This document shows, piece after piece, positions 1 through 8,089 of a stretch of 39,138 nt of DNA. Origin of the DNA: Auritidibacter ignavus (lineage in GTDB: Bacteria; Actinomycetota; Actinomycetes; Actinomycetales; Micrococcaceae). The notes under the pieces were generated by a model. The model was not told where the DNA came from, ran no database searches, and saw nothing but the letters and a program-made list of their open reading frames with translations. The stretch's first letter is position 1. The number at the start of each line of letters is the position of its first letter. The DNA lies in the NCBI RefSeq assembly GCF_003703835.1, contig NZ_RDQR01000024.1:1-39138 (forward strand). Direction: 5' to 3'. The translations under genes were made by a program, and so were the position numbers.

Positions 1-206
1 GGACGTTGAAGAAAAGGGCGGCAGACATCCTGGCCTACTTCGACCGCCCCGGAACCTCCAACGGACCCACCGAGGCCATCAACGGACGACTCGAACACCT
101 GCGCGGATCCGCCCTGGGCTTCCGGAATCTCACCAACTACATCGCCAGGTCCTTGCTCGAGAGCGGAGGATTCAAGCCCCGTCTACACCCTCGATTGTGA
201 AGAGCC
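1..206 (+). mobile_element. ISL3-family insertion sequence, 3' end (partial)
   Basis: This is the inner end of an insertion sequence that continues beyond the left edge. It holds the last codons of a transposase and ends at the terminal bases GAAGAGCC, the complement of the GGCTCTTC end typical of ISL3-family elements. The same 206 bases recur inverted at 38933-39138 with a single difference (T6 here, C in the other copy, a silent TTG/CTG leucine change). The bases just inside the end (CCATTGTG) are not the same as those beside the other copy, so the two ends mark separate insertions. The element's start and its target duplication cannot be seen. Confidence 0.85.
3..200 (+). CDS. ISL3-family transposase, C-terminal fragment
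   Basis: An open frame enters from the left edge and stops at a TGA ending at 200, six bases before the end of the insertion sequence. The peptide has the typical ISL3/DDE_Tnp_ISL3 C-terminal pattern: ...SNGPTEAINGRLEHLR..., with the TEAINGR stretch that carries the last acidic catalytic residue, then a short tail ending in LHPRL. Only about 65 of the usual 400 or so residues are inside the window, so activity cannot be judged. It is the mirror copy of the fragment at 38939-39136. Confidence 0.85.
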   Translation, partial: TLKKRAADILAYFDRPGTSNGPTEAINGRLEHLRGSALGFRNLTNYIARSLLESGGFKPRLHPRL

Positions 207-1087
207 CCATTGTGGCTCTGATCGGTTTGAATCTGGCCGGGTCCACGACCGAGGCCATGGTGGAGGTACCGCTGACGACTTTCGGTACCACCGCGGCGCT
301 GGTCATTGCTGCGGTGTTATTCCGCGGGATGCTGGGGCGACTCTCGATTTTGATCGGCATTGTCACCGGGTATCTCCTGGCCCTGGTCCAGCGGCAGATC
401 GATTTTTCCCCGGTGGAGCAGGCCGACTGGCTGGGGGCGCCACCGTTCCATGCCCCGGAATTCCACCTAGACGTGGTGTTCCTGTTTGTTCCGGTGGTGT
501 TCGTGTTAGTGGCCGAAAATATTGGCCACGTGCGCACCGTGGGGCTGATGACCCGGGAGAATCTAGACAGCTACAACGGTCGAGCCCTGATGGCCGACGG
601 GCTCGCCACCACGTTCTCGGGTGCCGGCGGTGGGGTGGGTAATACCACCTACGCCGAAAATATTGGTGTGATGGCCTCCTCGAAGGTGTACTCCACCGCC
701 GCCTACTGGGTGGCGGCCACGGTGGCCTTCGCGCTGGCGTTCTTCCCCAAGTTCGGGGCCCTGATTGCCACCATTCCACCGGGGGTGGCCGCCGGGGCCG
801 GGATCATTCTCTATGGCATGATCGGCATCATGGGAGCCCGGATTTGGGTGCAGAATTCGGTGGACTTCTCCAACACCATTAACCTCATGGCCGCCGGGGC
901 CGGGCTGATCGTGGCCATTGCCGACCCGCAGATTTCGATGGCCGGTGCCCAGTTTGGTGGCATCGCGCTGGGTACTGGCACCACGCTGATCGTCTTCCAT
1001 CTGATGACGCTGATCGCCAAACTTCGCGATACCGAACCGGTCGAAGACGAGGAATTTTCCCCAGCCGAGCCCGGCCGGCTGGGCTAG
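207..1087 (+). pseudogene. UraA/PyrP-type uracil permease, 5' end removed by IS
   Basis: The C-terminal two thirds of an NCS2-family nucleobase:proton symporter, about 293 of an expected 430 residues. Family hallmarks are the signature NTTYAENIGVMASSKVYS, which matches the UraA substrate-binding region, and the start PIVALIGLNLAG, which in UraA proteins follows a TGP motif. About eight hydrophobic segments remain. The frame is open back into the insertion sequence and a GTG at 197 lies in the element's end, but there is no ribosome binding site there and the N-terminal transmembrane helices are missing. The product is therefore very unlikely to transport. It ends with a 4-base convergent overlap with the LysR-domain gene. 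Inference: an uracil uptake gene was inactivated by transposition. Confidence 0.85.
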
Positions 1088-1773
1088 GTCCAGCGCTGGG
1101 AGGAGGGCCGGCGGCCTTTGGTGACCCCGATGAAGTCTTGAATTAGCGGGGAGTCTAGGTCTCGTCGCCAAGCTAGCCCAACCTGCCAGCCCGGATGCGC
1201 CGTGGTGGGCAGGGTCAGCGTTCGTTTGACCCCGAACATGCGTGCCACCGAGGCCGGCAACAGCGTGAAGCCGGTGCCTGTGGCCACGATCTCGATCGCC
1301 ATGCGCTCCCCGGCGCCGGGAACCTCCGGTGGCTCCAGGGCATCAGGGGCAACCGGTGGGGCGAAATCGGCAGCGTCCAGGAACCCCTCGGTGAGCTCCT
1401 CAGCAGGAATGGGCCCATCGGCCTGCGGGTCCCAGGCGGCCAGCAGGTGATCGAGGCCGACCACAATGACCGGTTCTTCTTCGTATAACGACACCAGGTG
1501 CACCTCATCGGGGTCGAGCCCGTGGGCGGTGACCCGCTGGTGCCAGCTGGCATCGCGTCGCCAGCGCAGGTAACCCAACTGTGGAATACCGCGGACCGTG
1601 CCGTCCGGGCCCGGTTGTAAAAACAGGGTTTGCGAGGACTCGTCGTGATTGACCAATTGGACTCTGCGCGTCGAGCCATCGGAGGTGAACCGGTGCACCC
1701 ATTTCGAGGGGGTCGCCCCGGGAATGGTGGACAAAAACAGGGTCTGGGCCACATCGGCAGACTGTAAGGACAT
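1084..1773 (-). CDS. LysR substrate-binding-domain protein without HTH
   Basis: A 229-residue soluble protein resembling only the effector-binding half of a LysR-type regulator. The N-terminal motif LSTIPGATPSKWVHRF begins the first beta-alpha unit. The later SVARMFGVKR stretch and the final WQVGLAWRRDLDSPLIQDF match the hinge and C-terminal strand that close the binding cleft. No helix-turn-helix precedes it: the ATG at 1771-1773 begins directly at the effector domain. Stand-alone LysR effector domains of this kind are conserved in Actinobacteria, often beside a DUF5997 protein, which is not present here. It may bind a small ligand or partner with another regulator. The function is unknown. 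Confidence 0.7.
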   Translation of the reverse strand: MSLQSADVAQTLFLSTIPGATPSKWVHRFTSDGSTRRVQLVNHDESSQTLFLQPGPDGTVRGIPQLGYLRWRRDASWHQRVTAHGLDPDEVHLVSLYEEEPVIVVGLDHLLAAWDPQADGPIPAEELTEGFLDAADFAPPVAPDALEPPEVPGAGERMAIEIVATGTGFTLLPASVARMFGVKRTLTLPTTAHPGWQVGLAWRRDLDSPLIQDFIGVTKGRRPSSQRWT

Positions 1774-1808
1774 GGGTTCAGTTTAAAAGACGGCGGCCCG
1801 CCCACAGC

Positions 1809-2717
1809 TCAGCTGCGCAGAGAGGACAGTGAGGACACGGATCGACCGTAGTCCTCTTTAACGGTGTGCAGGTGGAACCAGGTGGTCATCCGGTGGACCG
1901 CATCCAGGGCGCGCAGTCGCTCGAGCCGGGCGAATAGTTCGGGTGGGGAGCCACCGGAGACGGTGGCGATCAGATCATATCCGCCCAGGGTGAGCGCGGT
2001 GAATTCGGTCTCGGGACTGTCGGCCAGTGTTGTCAGCACGGAGGATTCATCGCCGCCGAGGTTGAGTCCGACACCGACTTTCACCCGGGCGGAGCCGGCG
2101 TCTTGGCGCACCACGGCGCTGATCTTCAGGATCCGGGCCTGCAGCATCCGGTGCACCCGAGCCCGCACCGCGGTTTGGGACAGTCGCACCCGCTCGGCAA
2201 GATCGCGGTAACTGGTGCGACCGTCAACGTTCAATTGCTCAATCAGAGCGGCATCGATATCGTCGACGGTGACCTCACCGGTGAAGTGCGAGGCGAAGGT
2301 GCCACGAATGACGTCGGTGTAGAGGTTCACCCGCACGGTATCGGCCCCGGGGAGCCCGCGAATCCAGCACAGCGTTTCGCGTAGCGCGGTTTGGTCGGTG
2401 GCGCGGATCTCGGCCACCAGATCCACCGGCCCCGAAGTCGCTGAGACCAGTGGGATCTCGGGGCGCGCACATAGCCCCTCGGTCAGTCCGGTGAGATCTC
2501 CCTGGCCGGTGATCGAGACATGGGCCAGGGCGCGATCGCCGACAAAGGCCGGGTCGGCCGCGGCCACGATGCGCATTTCGCCCGAATCGAGCAGAGCTCG
2601 CACCCGTGTCGACACCAAGCTACGGGGGACACCGAGTCGGGTGGCCAGCTGCCGGTAGGTGGCCCGGCCGTCTTCGCGCAAGGCTTGAATCAGGGCGTCG
2701 TCGAGGTCGGGGGTCAT
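1809..2717 (-). CDS. Lrp/AsnC regulator with two AsnC units
   Basis: A 302-residue transcription factor made of two tandem Lrp/AsnC halves. Each half has a winged HTH (residues about 3-50, LDDALIQALREDGRATYRQL; and about 148-195, IDAALIEQLNVDGRTSYRDL) followed by an alpha/beta ligand-sensing domain. The ATG at 2715-2717 is preferred because it overlaps the stop of the upstream amidase gene as ATGA and the protein then begins directly at the first HTH. A longer open frame to 2810 runs through the amidase gene and is not credible. Translational coupling to the amidase and divergence from the ureohydrolase operon make it the likely amino-acid-responsive regulator of this locus. The effector, arginine or a pathway intermediate, is inferred. 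Confidence 0.85.
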   Translation of the reverse strand: MTPDLDDALIQALREDGRATYRQLATRLGVPRSLVSTRVRALLDSGEMRIVAAADPAFVGDRALAHVSITGQGDLTGLTEGLCARPEIPLVSATSGPVDLVAEIRATDQTALRETLCWIRGLPGADTVRVNLYTDVIRGTFASHFTGEVTVDDIDAALIEQLNVDGRTSYRDLAERVRLSQTAVRARVHRMLQARILKISAVVRQDAGSARVKVGVGLNLGGDESSVLTTLADSPETEFTALTLGGYDLIATVSGGSPPELFARLERLRALDAVHRMTTWFHLHTVKEDYGRSVSSLSSLRS

Positions 2718-3550
2718 GACTGGGTGGCAGGATCGTTCCGGGCGCACTGCGACAAACTGCCGGTGTCCCAGTGGCGATAGATCTCGGGGCGACGATCCTG
2801 CAGGTACCACGGTCCCTCGGGTCCGGGCTGCGGGCGGGCGGGGACGTGAACCACGACGAGCCCCGGTTCGTCCTGCAGCGCACCAAGCACCGCGCCGTCG
2901 GGACCGGCCACTACGCTGCGTCCTTTAAAGTCCCATCCGTCTGCAGTGCCCACGTGATTGGCGTAGGCGACCGTCATCCGGTTTTCGAGCGCTCGGGTCG
3001 GAATCACCAGGTGCGGGATCTGCGGAAAATCACCGGCCAAAGCGGTGGGTACCAGCAAAACATCCGCGCCGGCGGCGGCCACCGCCCGGGCCATCTCGGG
3101 GAACTCAATGTCGTAGCACACGGCCAACCCCACCTGTCGTCCGTCGAACTCCACCACCGGTGGGGCTTGGGTTCCGGCCTGGAACGCGGCGTTCTCCTCC
3201 GGGCCGAAGAGATGAACCTTCTGATAATGCGCGCGCCGGGTGCCGGTGGCGTCCACCAGGGTGGCGGTAATTCCCCGACAGGCGGGGTCTTCATCCCCGG
3301 GCAGGCTGTAAACGAGTCCGATGCGATAACGGCGAGCAATGTCTGCCAGCTCACCGTGCGCGAAGGCAACGTCTGCGGGGCTGATCTTGTCGCGGATGCG
3401 CTGCGGTGCGTATCCGACCACGAATAATTCCGGGGTGAGTAATAGCGCGGCATCCTGGGCTGCGGCGGTTTCGGCAGCGATCTCCATCAGTGCGAGATTG
3501 TGCTCGATCTGTCCTGGCTTAGCGGTCTGCTGGAACACGGCGATGCGCAT
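2714..3550 (-). CDS. Nitrilase-superfamily amidase, probable 4-guanidinobutyramide hydrolase
   Basis: A 278-residue carbon-nitrogen hydrolase. The catalytic triad is visible: Glu41 in TPELFVVGY, Lys111 in HYQKVHLF and Cys145 in LAVCYDIEFPE. The ATG at 3548-3550 starts at MRIAVFQQ, the usual first strand; upstream in-frame codons are non-coding. The family includes 5-aminopentanamidase (DavA) and guanidinobutyramidase, which hydrolyse the omega-substituted amide made when a flavin 2-monooxygenase decarboxylates lysine or arginine. Such a monooxygenase candidate lies at 4836-6605, with a ureohydrolase between, so the guanidino substrate is favoured. Inference: the second step of the arginine oxygenase pathway, yielding 4-guanidinobutyrate and ammonia. 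DavA-like activity on 5-aminovaleramide is the main alternative. Confidence 0.8.
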   Translation of the reverse strand: MRIAVFQQTAKPGQIEHNLALMEIAAETAAAQDAALLLTPELFVVGYAPQRIRDKISPADVAFAHGELADIARRYRIGLVYSLPGDEDPACRGITATLVDATGTRRAHYQKVHLFGPEENAAFQAGTQAPPVVEFDGRQVGLAVCYDIEFPEMARAVAAAGADVLLVPTALAGDFPQIPHLVIPTRALENRMTVAYANHVGTADGWDFKGRSVVAGPDGAVLGALQDEPGLVVVHVPARPQPGPEGPWYLQDRRPEIYRHWDTGSLSQCARNDPATQS

Positions 3551-3682
3551 GGTCCCATTATGCCTACCGACCGCTCTAGTGGTCAGAACCCGATCATCCA
3601 ACACGCCGAATTCGGCGCAGACGAGCCTCAGGGTGAACACATCGTGCGTGAAATGTCTCTGAACCGGTGCTTTGGTGCGCAC

Positions 3683-3795
3683 TATCGTGAGATATCGTGT
3701 CACATCCGCGTTCTAGCACGCGGATCGTACCCGTTTGTCACATTGCTGAGGGCAGAAACTGCGCTTAGTATTCGAGGGAACATATCTATGTCACA
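3683..3795 (+). promoter_or_regulatory. Promoter and repeat-rich control region of the guanidino operon
   Basis: This is the divergent 272-base gap (3551-3822). A good sigma-70-like promoter for the rightward operon is TTGCTG (3743-3748), 17 bases, TAGTAT (3766-3771). Around it are three copies of TGTCACA (3698-3704, 3736-3742, 3789-3795), two TATCGTG repeats (3683-3689, 3693-3699) and a 7-bp inverted repeat TCCGCGT/ACGCGGA (3705-3711/3718-3724). The middle TGTCACA touches the -35 box, as an activator or repressor site would. The neighbouring AsnC-type regulator is the obvious candidate ligand of these sites, but that is inference. Confidence 0.5.
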
Positions 3796-3822
3796 CATCA
3801 CACCTGCAGCTGAGGAGACGCT

Positions 3823-4782
3823 ATGGCGACGTCGCACCATTCCGAACCAATCGGCCCCCGTGACTCATCGCAGACCCCGCGCTACGCCGGAGCGGCCAAC
3901 TTCGCCCTGTTACCCACTCTCGACGAGGTCGGTCACGCCGACATCGCGGTGGCCGGGGTACCCTTCGACACCGGTGTCAGCTACCGTCCCGGCGCCCGCT
4001 TTGGGCCCTCACACGTGCGTGAGTCCTCTCGCCTATTGCGTCCGTATAACCCGTCCCAAGATATCTCCCCGTTCGCTGTGGCTCAGGTCGCCGATGCTGG
4101 GGACATTGTGGCCAACCCGTTCAATCTCGACGAAGCCGTCGCCCAGGTGGCTGATGGTGCCCGCGAACTGCTCGAGCGCGCCGACCGACTGGTGTGCATT
4201 GGTGGCGACCACACCATCGCCTACCCCCTGCTGAAAGTCATGGCCGAGAAACACGGCCCGGTGGCGGTATTGCACGCTGACGCCCACCTGGACACGTGGG
4301 ATACCTACTTTGGTGCCCCGGTCACCCACGGCACCCCGTTCCGTCGCGCCTCCGAGGAAGGATTCATTGACCTCACCGCGAGCGCACACCTGGGTACGCG
4401 TGGACCGCTGTACGGCAAGCACGATCTCGACGACGATGAGAAACTGGGTTTTCAGATCACCGGCAGTGTCTACATCGAAGAACACGGCATCGCTGCAGCA
4501 ATTGAGCGTCTTCGCGCCCGGTTGGGCGACCGGCCCGTCTATATCTCCATCGATGTCGACGTGATGGACCCGGCCCACGCCCCCGGTACCGGCACGCCGG
4601 AGGCCGGCGGAATGACCAGCCGCGAGCTGCTTCGGGTCATCCGCTCGCTTTCTGATCTGAACATCGTGGGCGCCGACGTTGTTGAGGTGGCCCCGGCCTA
4701 TGACCACGCTCAGCTCACTGGCATCGCTGCCAGCCACGTGGTGTATGAGCTGATCTCCTCCATGAGCATGTCATTGCGCTAA
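3823..4782 (+). CDS. Ureohydrolase (agmatinase family), probable guanidinobutyrase
   Basis: A 319-residue Mn-dependent ureohydrolase. All metal-ligand motifs are present: GGDH (His130), DAHLD (Asp153, His155, Asp157) and SIDVDVMDP (Asp244, Asp246), followed by GTGTPEAGG. The ATG has GAGGAG about six bases upstream. The family covers agmatinase, guanidinobutyrase, guanidinopropionase and formiminoglutamase. Motifs alone do not separate these, but the WDTYFG...THGTPFRRA stretch is shared with agmatinase and guanidinobutyrase types. Neighbours that could make 4-guanidinobutyrate (flavin monooxygenase, amidase) point to guanidinobutyrase, giving 4-aminobutyrate and urea. No arginine decarboxylase, which an agmatine route would need, is in the window. 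It is first in a rightward operon with the oxidase and the membrane protein. Confidence 0.85.
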   Translation: MATSHHSEPIGPRDSSQTPRYAGAANFALLPTLDEVGHADIAVAGVPFDTGVSYRPGARFGPSHVRESSRLLRPYNPSQDISPFAVAQVADAGDIVANPFNLDEAVAQVADGARELLERADRLVCIGGDHTIAYPLLKVMAEKHGPVAVLHADAHLDTWDTYFGAPVTHGTPFRRASEEGFIDLTASAHLGTRGPLYGKHDLDDDEKLGFQITGSVYIEEHGIAAAIERLRARLGDRPVYISIDVDVMDPAHAPGTGTPEAGGMTSRELLRVIRSLSDLNIVGADVVEVAPAYDHAQLTGIAASHVVYELISSMSMSLR

Positions 4783-4835
4783 GACAGTGCTCCGCCCGCT
4801 GACCGACACTCCGACCACATCCCGAAAGGCTCACC

Positions 4836-6605
4836 ATGAGTTCACCTGCTGAACAGCCTCCGCTGACGATGCTCAGCCCTGATTTCCCGTTTAGCTATGA
4901 CCATTACTTGGCCCACCCGGCCGGGCTGGGTTCCGTTCCCGAATCGGCCTACGGCACCGAGGTGGCGGTCATTGGCGCCGGGCTTGCCGGCGTGATCACC
5001 GCCTACGAGCTGATGAAGATGGGACTCAAGCCCGTCGTCTACGAAGCCGGGGCCATTGGGGGCCGGCTGAAGTCCCAAGCTTTCGACGGTAACGACGACG
5101 TCGTCGTGGATTTAGGCGGGATGCGTTTCCCCGTCTCGGGTCGGGCCTTTTACCACTATGTGGACAAGTTGGGGCTGGAAACCCGCGCATTCCCGAACCC
5201 TCTGGCCGATGTCACTCCTTCCACTGTAGTGGAGCTGAAAAACCAGACGATCTATGCGGAATCCGCCGAGGATCTTCCCGAGTTCTATCAGCAGGTGGCC
5301 CGGGCGTGGAAACGCGCCTTGGTGGAGGACGCCGAGCTCGAAGCCGTACAAACCGCCATCCGGACCCGGGACACCGCCACGCTGAAGCGTCTGTGGAATG
5401 AGCTTGTCGCCACGCACGACGACACCTCGTTTTACGGGTTCCTCGCATCCTCCCAGGCGTTTGGTGAGCTGAGCTTCGAACACCTGGAGACCTTTGGCCA
5501 GGTCGGCTTCGGATCCGGTGGCTGGGATACCGATTTCACGAACTCGATCCTGGAGGTGTTGCGCGTGGTGTTCACCGATGCCGATGACCAGCACCGTGGT
5601 ATCGTCGGTGGGGCACAGCGCTTACCACTGGAACTCTGGGAGCACGCCCCCGAAGACCTGGTGTATTGGCCAGTCGGCACCTCCCTGGCGTCTCTGCATG
5701 CAGGCACCCCGCGAGGTGCGGTGACCGGCATCCATCAGGCTGAGAATCCAGAACTGTCCGGGGGCATCCGCATCAAGGAGAAGTGGGGTCGCACCCGCGA
5801 GTACGCTGCCGCGGTGGTGACCTGCCAGTCCTGGTTGCTCTCCAGCCGGATCGACACCGATGAGTCCCTATTTACCGCCGATATGTGGACCGCCATCGAA
5901 AAGAGCCACTACATGCTCTCCTCTAAGACCTTCGTGATGGTGGACCGCCCGTTCTGGCGCGATGTGGACCCGCAAACGGGGCGCCCGGCGATGTCGATGA
6001 CGCTGACCGACCGGCTCCCCCGCGCGACCTACCTGCTGGATGATGGGCCCGATAAGCCCGCAACGATCCTGCTGTCCTACACCTGGAATGACGACGCGTT
6101 AAAGTGGTTGTCTCTGGATGCTTCTGAGCGCACCCGGCTGATGCTACACTCGCTCCACAAGATCTATCCCGGTCTGGATATCGGATCCCACATCGTCGGG
6201 GAACCGATCACCGTCTCGTGGGAGGCAGACCCGAACTTCATGGGCGCGTTCAAGAATAACCTGCCCGGGCATTACCGGTACCAGGAGCGGTTATTCGGCC
6301 ACTTCATCCAAGACGACCTGGCGGAACACCAGCGCGGGATCTTCCTGGCCGGTGACGATATCTCCTTCACCGCCGGCTGGGCCGAGGGCGCGGTGACCAC
6401 CGCGTTGAACGCAGTCTGGGGCGTGGCCCGCCACCTCGGCGGAGCCTGCGCCCCCGAGAACCCCGGTCCCGGGGACGTGTGGGACGAGCTCGCTCCGGTG
6501 CGCCTGGACCGCATACACAACATCAACACCACTGATAACACTGATATGACTTCGATGGCTTCCGGTTCGGCTCCATCGGGCAACACAAAGGACGGTATCC
6601 GATGA
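4836..6605 (+). CDS. Flavin amino-acid oxidase/2-monooxygenase, probable arginine monooxygenase
   Basis: A 589-residue member of the flavin amine oxidase superfamily. The FAD-binding Rossmann motif is VIGAGLAG (about 45-52) followed by the acidic strand end VVYEA, then GGRLKS. The GGMRFP motif carries the arginine that binds the substrate carboxylate in amino-acid oxidases and tryptophan/lysine 2-monooxygenases. The C-terminal FAD motif is AGWAEGAVTTALN. The length and the N-terminal extension before the Rossmann fold fit the bacterial 2-monooxygenase/L-amino-acid oxidase group rather than monoamine oxidase. Inference from context: oxidative decarboxylation of L-arginine to 4-guanidinobutyramide, feeding the amidase and ureohydrolase next door. 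Lysine 2-monooxygenase or a plain L-amino-acid oxidase are alternatives. The stop overlaps the next ATG as ATGA. Confidence 0.8.
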   Translation: MSSPAEQPPLTMLSPDFPFSYDHYLAHPAGLGSVPESAYGTEVAVIGAGLAGVITAYELMKMGLKPVVYEAGAIGGRLKSQAFDGNDDVVVDLGGMRFPVSGRAFYHYVDKLGLETRAFPNPLADVTPSTVVELKNQTIYAESAEDLPEFYQQVARAWKRALVEDAELEAVQTAIRTRDTATLKRLWNELVATHDDTSFYGFLASSQAFGELSFEHLETFGQVGFGSGGWDTDFTNSILEVLRVVFTDADDQHRGIVGGAQRLPLELWEHAPEDLVYWPVGTSLASLHAGTPRGAVTGIHQAENPELSGGIRIKEKWGRTREYAAAVVTCQSWLLSSRIDTDESLFTADMWTAIEKSHYMLSSKTFVMVDRPFWRDVDPQTGRPAMSMTLTDRLPRATYLLDDGPDKPATILLSYTWNDDALKWLSLDASERTRLMLHSLHKIYPGLDIGSHIVGEPITVSWEADPNFMGAFKNNLPGHYRYQERLFGHFIQDDLAEHQRGIFLAGDDISFTAGWAEGAVTTALNAVWGVARHLGGACAPENPGPGDVWDELAPVRLDRIHNINTTDNTDMTSMASGSAPSGNTKDGIR

Positions 6606-7987
6606 GTGAGATGTCGACGTCCACCCCCCACCCCGATGAGACGGCCCAGCCGACCCGTCCCCGGGCCTCCAGCACCTGGTGGTTCCTCCTACCCTCGCTC
6701 GTCGGGGTGCTGATCTTCATGGTTCCGGTACCCGACGGCGCCGGTTCCGTGACCATCCCGATCGCTTTTCTCTCCGATTCCCTGACCACCGCCCTCGGTG
6801 TTCTCGTGCCGTGGATCGTCGTCGCACTGGTCGCCATATCGGTGATCGGCACGTTGGTCTGGTGGACTGCACGACCCGCCTTCCTGGATAACCACCTGGG
6901 TCGCACGCTATTCGACATCGGCTGGATGTGGATGACAGTACGCGTATTGGGCCTCGTGTTCGCGGTGCTCATCGTCCTGCAGCTCGGGCCAGAGCAAGTG
7001 TGGGGCGAGAACACCGGTATGGTGATCATGGATCTGGCCACGGTGCTGGTGTCGGTGTTCTTCCTGGCCGGCCTGTTACTACCGCTACTGTTGAACTTCG
7101 GATTGCTGGATTTTGTCGGTGCGCTGATGACCCGATTGATGCGCCCGCTCTTCCGGTTGCCCGGTCGTTCCTCGGTGGTCTGCCTGAGCTCGTGGCTCGG
7201 AGACGGTTCCATTGGCGTGCTGATGGCCAACCAACAGTACGTGCAGGGGTACTACACCAAGCGCGAAGCCGCGGTATTGGGTACCACCTTCAATATTGTC
7301 TCGGTGACCTTTACTGTTGTGATCCTGGAATACCTGGGCCTACAGCACATGTTCCTGCCGTTTTACCTCACCATCGTTGTCGCCGGCCTCGTCGCCGGCG
7401 TCGTGATGGTGCGCATCCCACCACTGTCACGAATTTCCGATGACTACGCTGAAGGGGTAACTCCCCAGCCAGAAGAGACAGCTCCTCCACGGCGCGGGCT
7501 GTTGCGTCGGGCCTGGAATAGCGGGCTCAAACGGGGCTGTGAGGTGCACTTGGGCTCAGTCGTCCGGCACGGATTCTCCAACGTCTTAGAGATGTGGGTC
7601 GTGGTCGTGCCCAGTATCCTCGCGATCGGTACCGCGTCGGTGATGCTTGCCGAACACACCCCGTTGTTCACCTGGTTGGGTGCCCCGTTCATTCCGGTCC
7701 TGGACCTCATGCAGGTCCCGGAGGCCGAAGAGGCGTCGGCGACCATGCTGATCGGCTTTGCCGATATGCTCCTGCCGGCAGCGTTCGCGGCTTCGATCGA
7801 CGCGGAGATGACCCGGTTCATCATTGGCGCCCTGTCAGTCACACAGCTGATCTTCATGTCCGAGGTGGGTGGCATGTTGCTCGCCTCCCGGATCCCGGTG
7901 CGCTTCCACCACCTGGTGGCGATTTTCCTGCTACGCACCCTGATCACACTGCCCGTTATCGTCGCGATCGCCCACCTGTTCTACTAA
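6602..7987 (+). CDS. YjiH-family membrane protein with nucleoside-recognition (Gate) domains
   Basis: A 461-residue polytopic membrane protein with about ten hydrophobic segments. A cytoplasmic N-terminal tail of about 28 residues precedes the first helix. The central PLFRLPGRSSVVCLSSWLGD stretch and the second half (HGFSNVLEMWVVVVPSILAI) look like the paired Gate domains of YjiH and spore-maturation-type proteins. Substrates of this family are not established. Because it is translationally coupled to the oxidase and is last in the operon before a strong hairpin, it is a reasonable candidate for moving the pathway substrate or product, such as arginine, GABA or urea. That role is inference only. 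Confidence 0.7.
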   Translation: MSEMSTSTPHPDETAQPTRPRASSTWWFLLPSLVGVLIFMVPVPDGAGSVTIPIAFLSDSLTTALGVLVPWIVVALVAISVIGTLVWWTARPAFLDNHLGRTLFDIGWMWMTVRVLGLVFAVLIVLQLGPEQVWGENTGMVIMDLATVLVSVFFLAGLLLPLLLNFGLLDFVGALMTRLMRPLFRLPGRSSVVCLSSWLGDGSIGVLMANQQYVQGYYTKREAAVLGTTFNIVSVTFTVVILEYLGLQHMFLPFYLTIVVAGLVAGVVMVRIPPLSRISDDYAEGVTPQPEETAPPRRGLLRRAWNSGLKRGCEVHLGSVVRHGFSNVLEMWVVVVPSILAIGTASVMLAEHTPLFTWLGAPFIPVLDLMQVPEAEEASATMLIGFADMLLPAAFAASIDAEMTRFIIGALSVTQLIFMSEVGGMLLASRIPVRFHHLVAIFLLRTLITLPVIVAIAHLFY

Positions 7988-8011
7988 TCAACACGATCCA
8001 GCGAGCGTGTC

Positions 8012-8050
8012 ATCACCACCCCGGAGGCCACGGTGCTCCGGGGTGGTGAT
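8012..8050. terminator. Strong hairpin, likely terminator of the guanidino operon
   Basis: A perfect 15-bp inverted repeat (8012-8026 and 8036-8050) with a 9-base loop, core ACCACCCCGGAG/CTCCGGGGTGGT, lies 24 bases after the YjiH-type stop and before the converging ogt gene. There is no long T run on either side, so it may act as a bidirectional stem-type terminator. Confidence 0.65.
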
Positions 8051-8089
8051 TGCTATCCGGCCTATCGTGGTACTCGATGTGCACCAAGT

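Noticed and set aside
197-206. GTG at 197 as a real start for the uracil permease
   Set aside because: It lies in the IS end, has no ribosome binding site and would give a protein missing about one third of its membrane helices.
2717-2810. Longer N-terminus for the AsnC regulator
   Set aside because: The extra 31 residues run through the amidase coding sequence and precede the HTH without known function. The ATGA overlap marks the shorter start.
3500-4234. Long plus-strand frame covering the gap and the start of the ureohydrolase gene
   Set aside because: It overlaps the ureohydrolase, which has all catalytic motifs in another frame and a good ribosome binding site. The alternative product is Arg/Pro/Thr-rich and unlike a protein.
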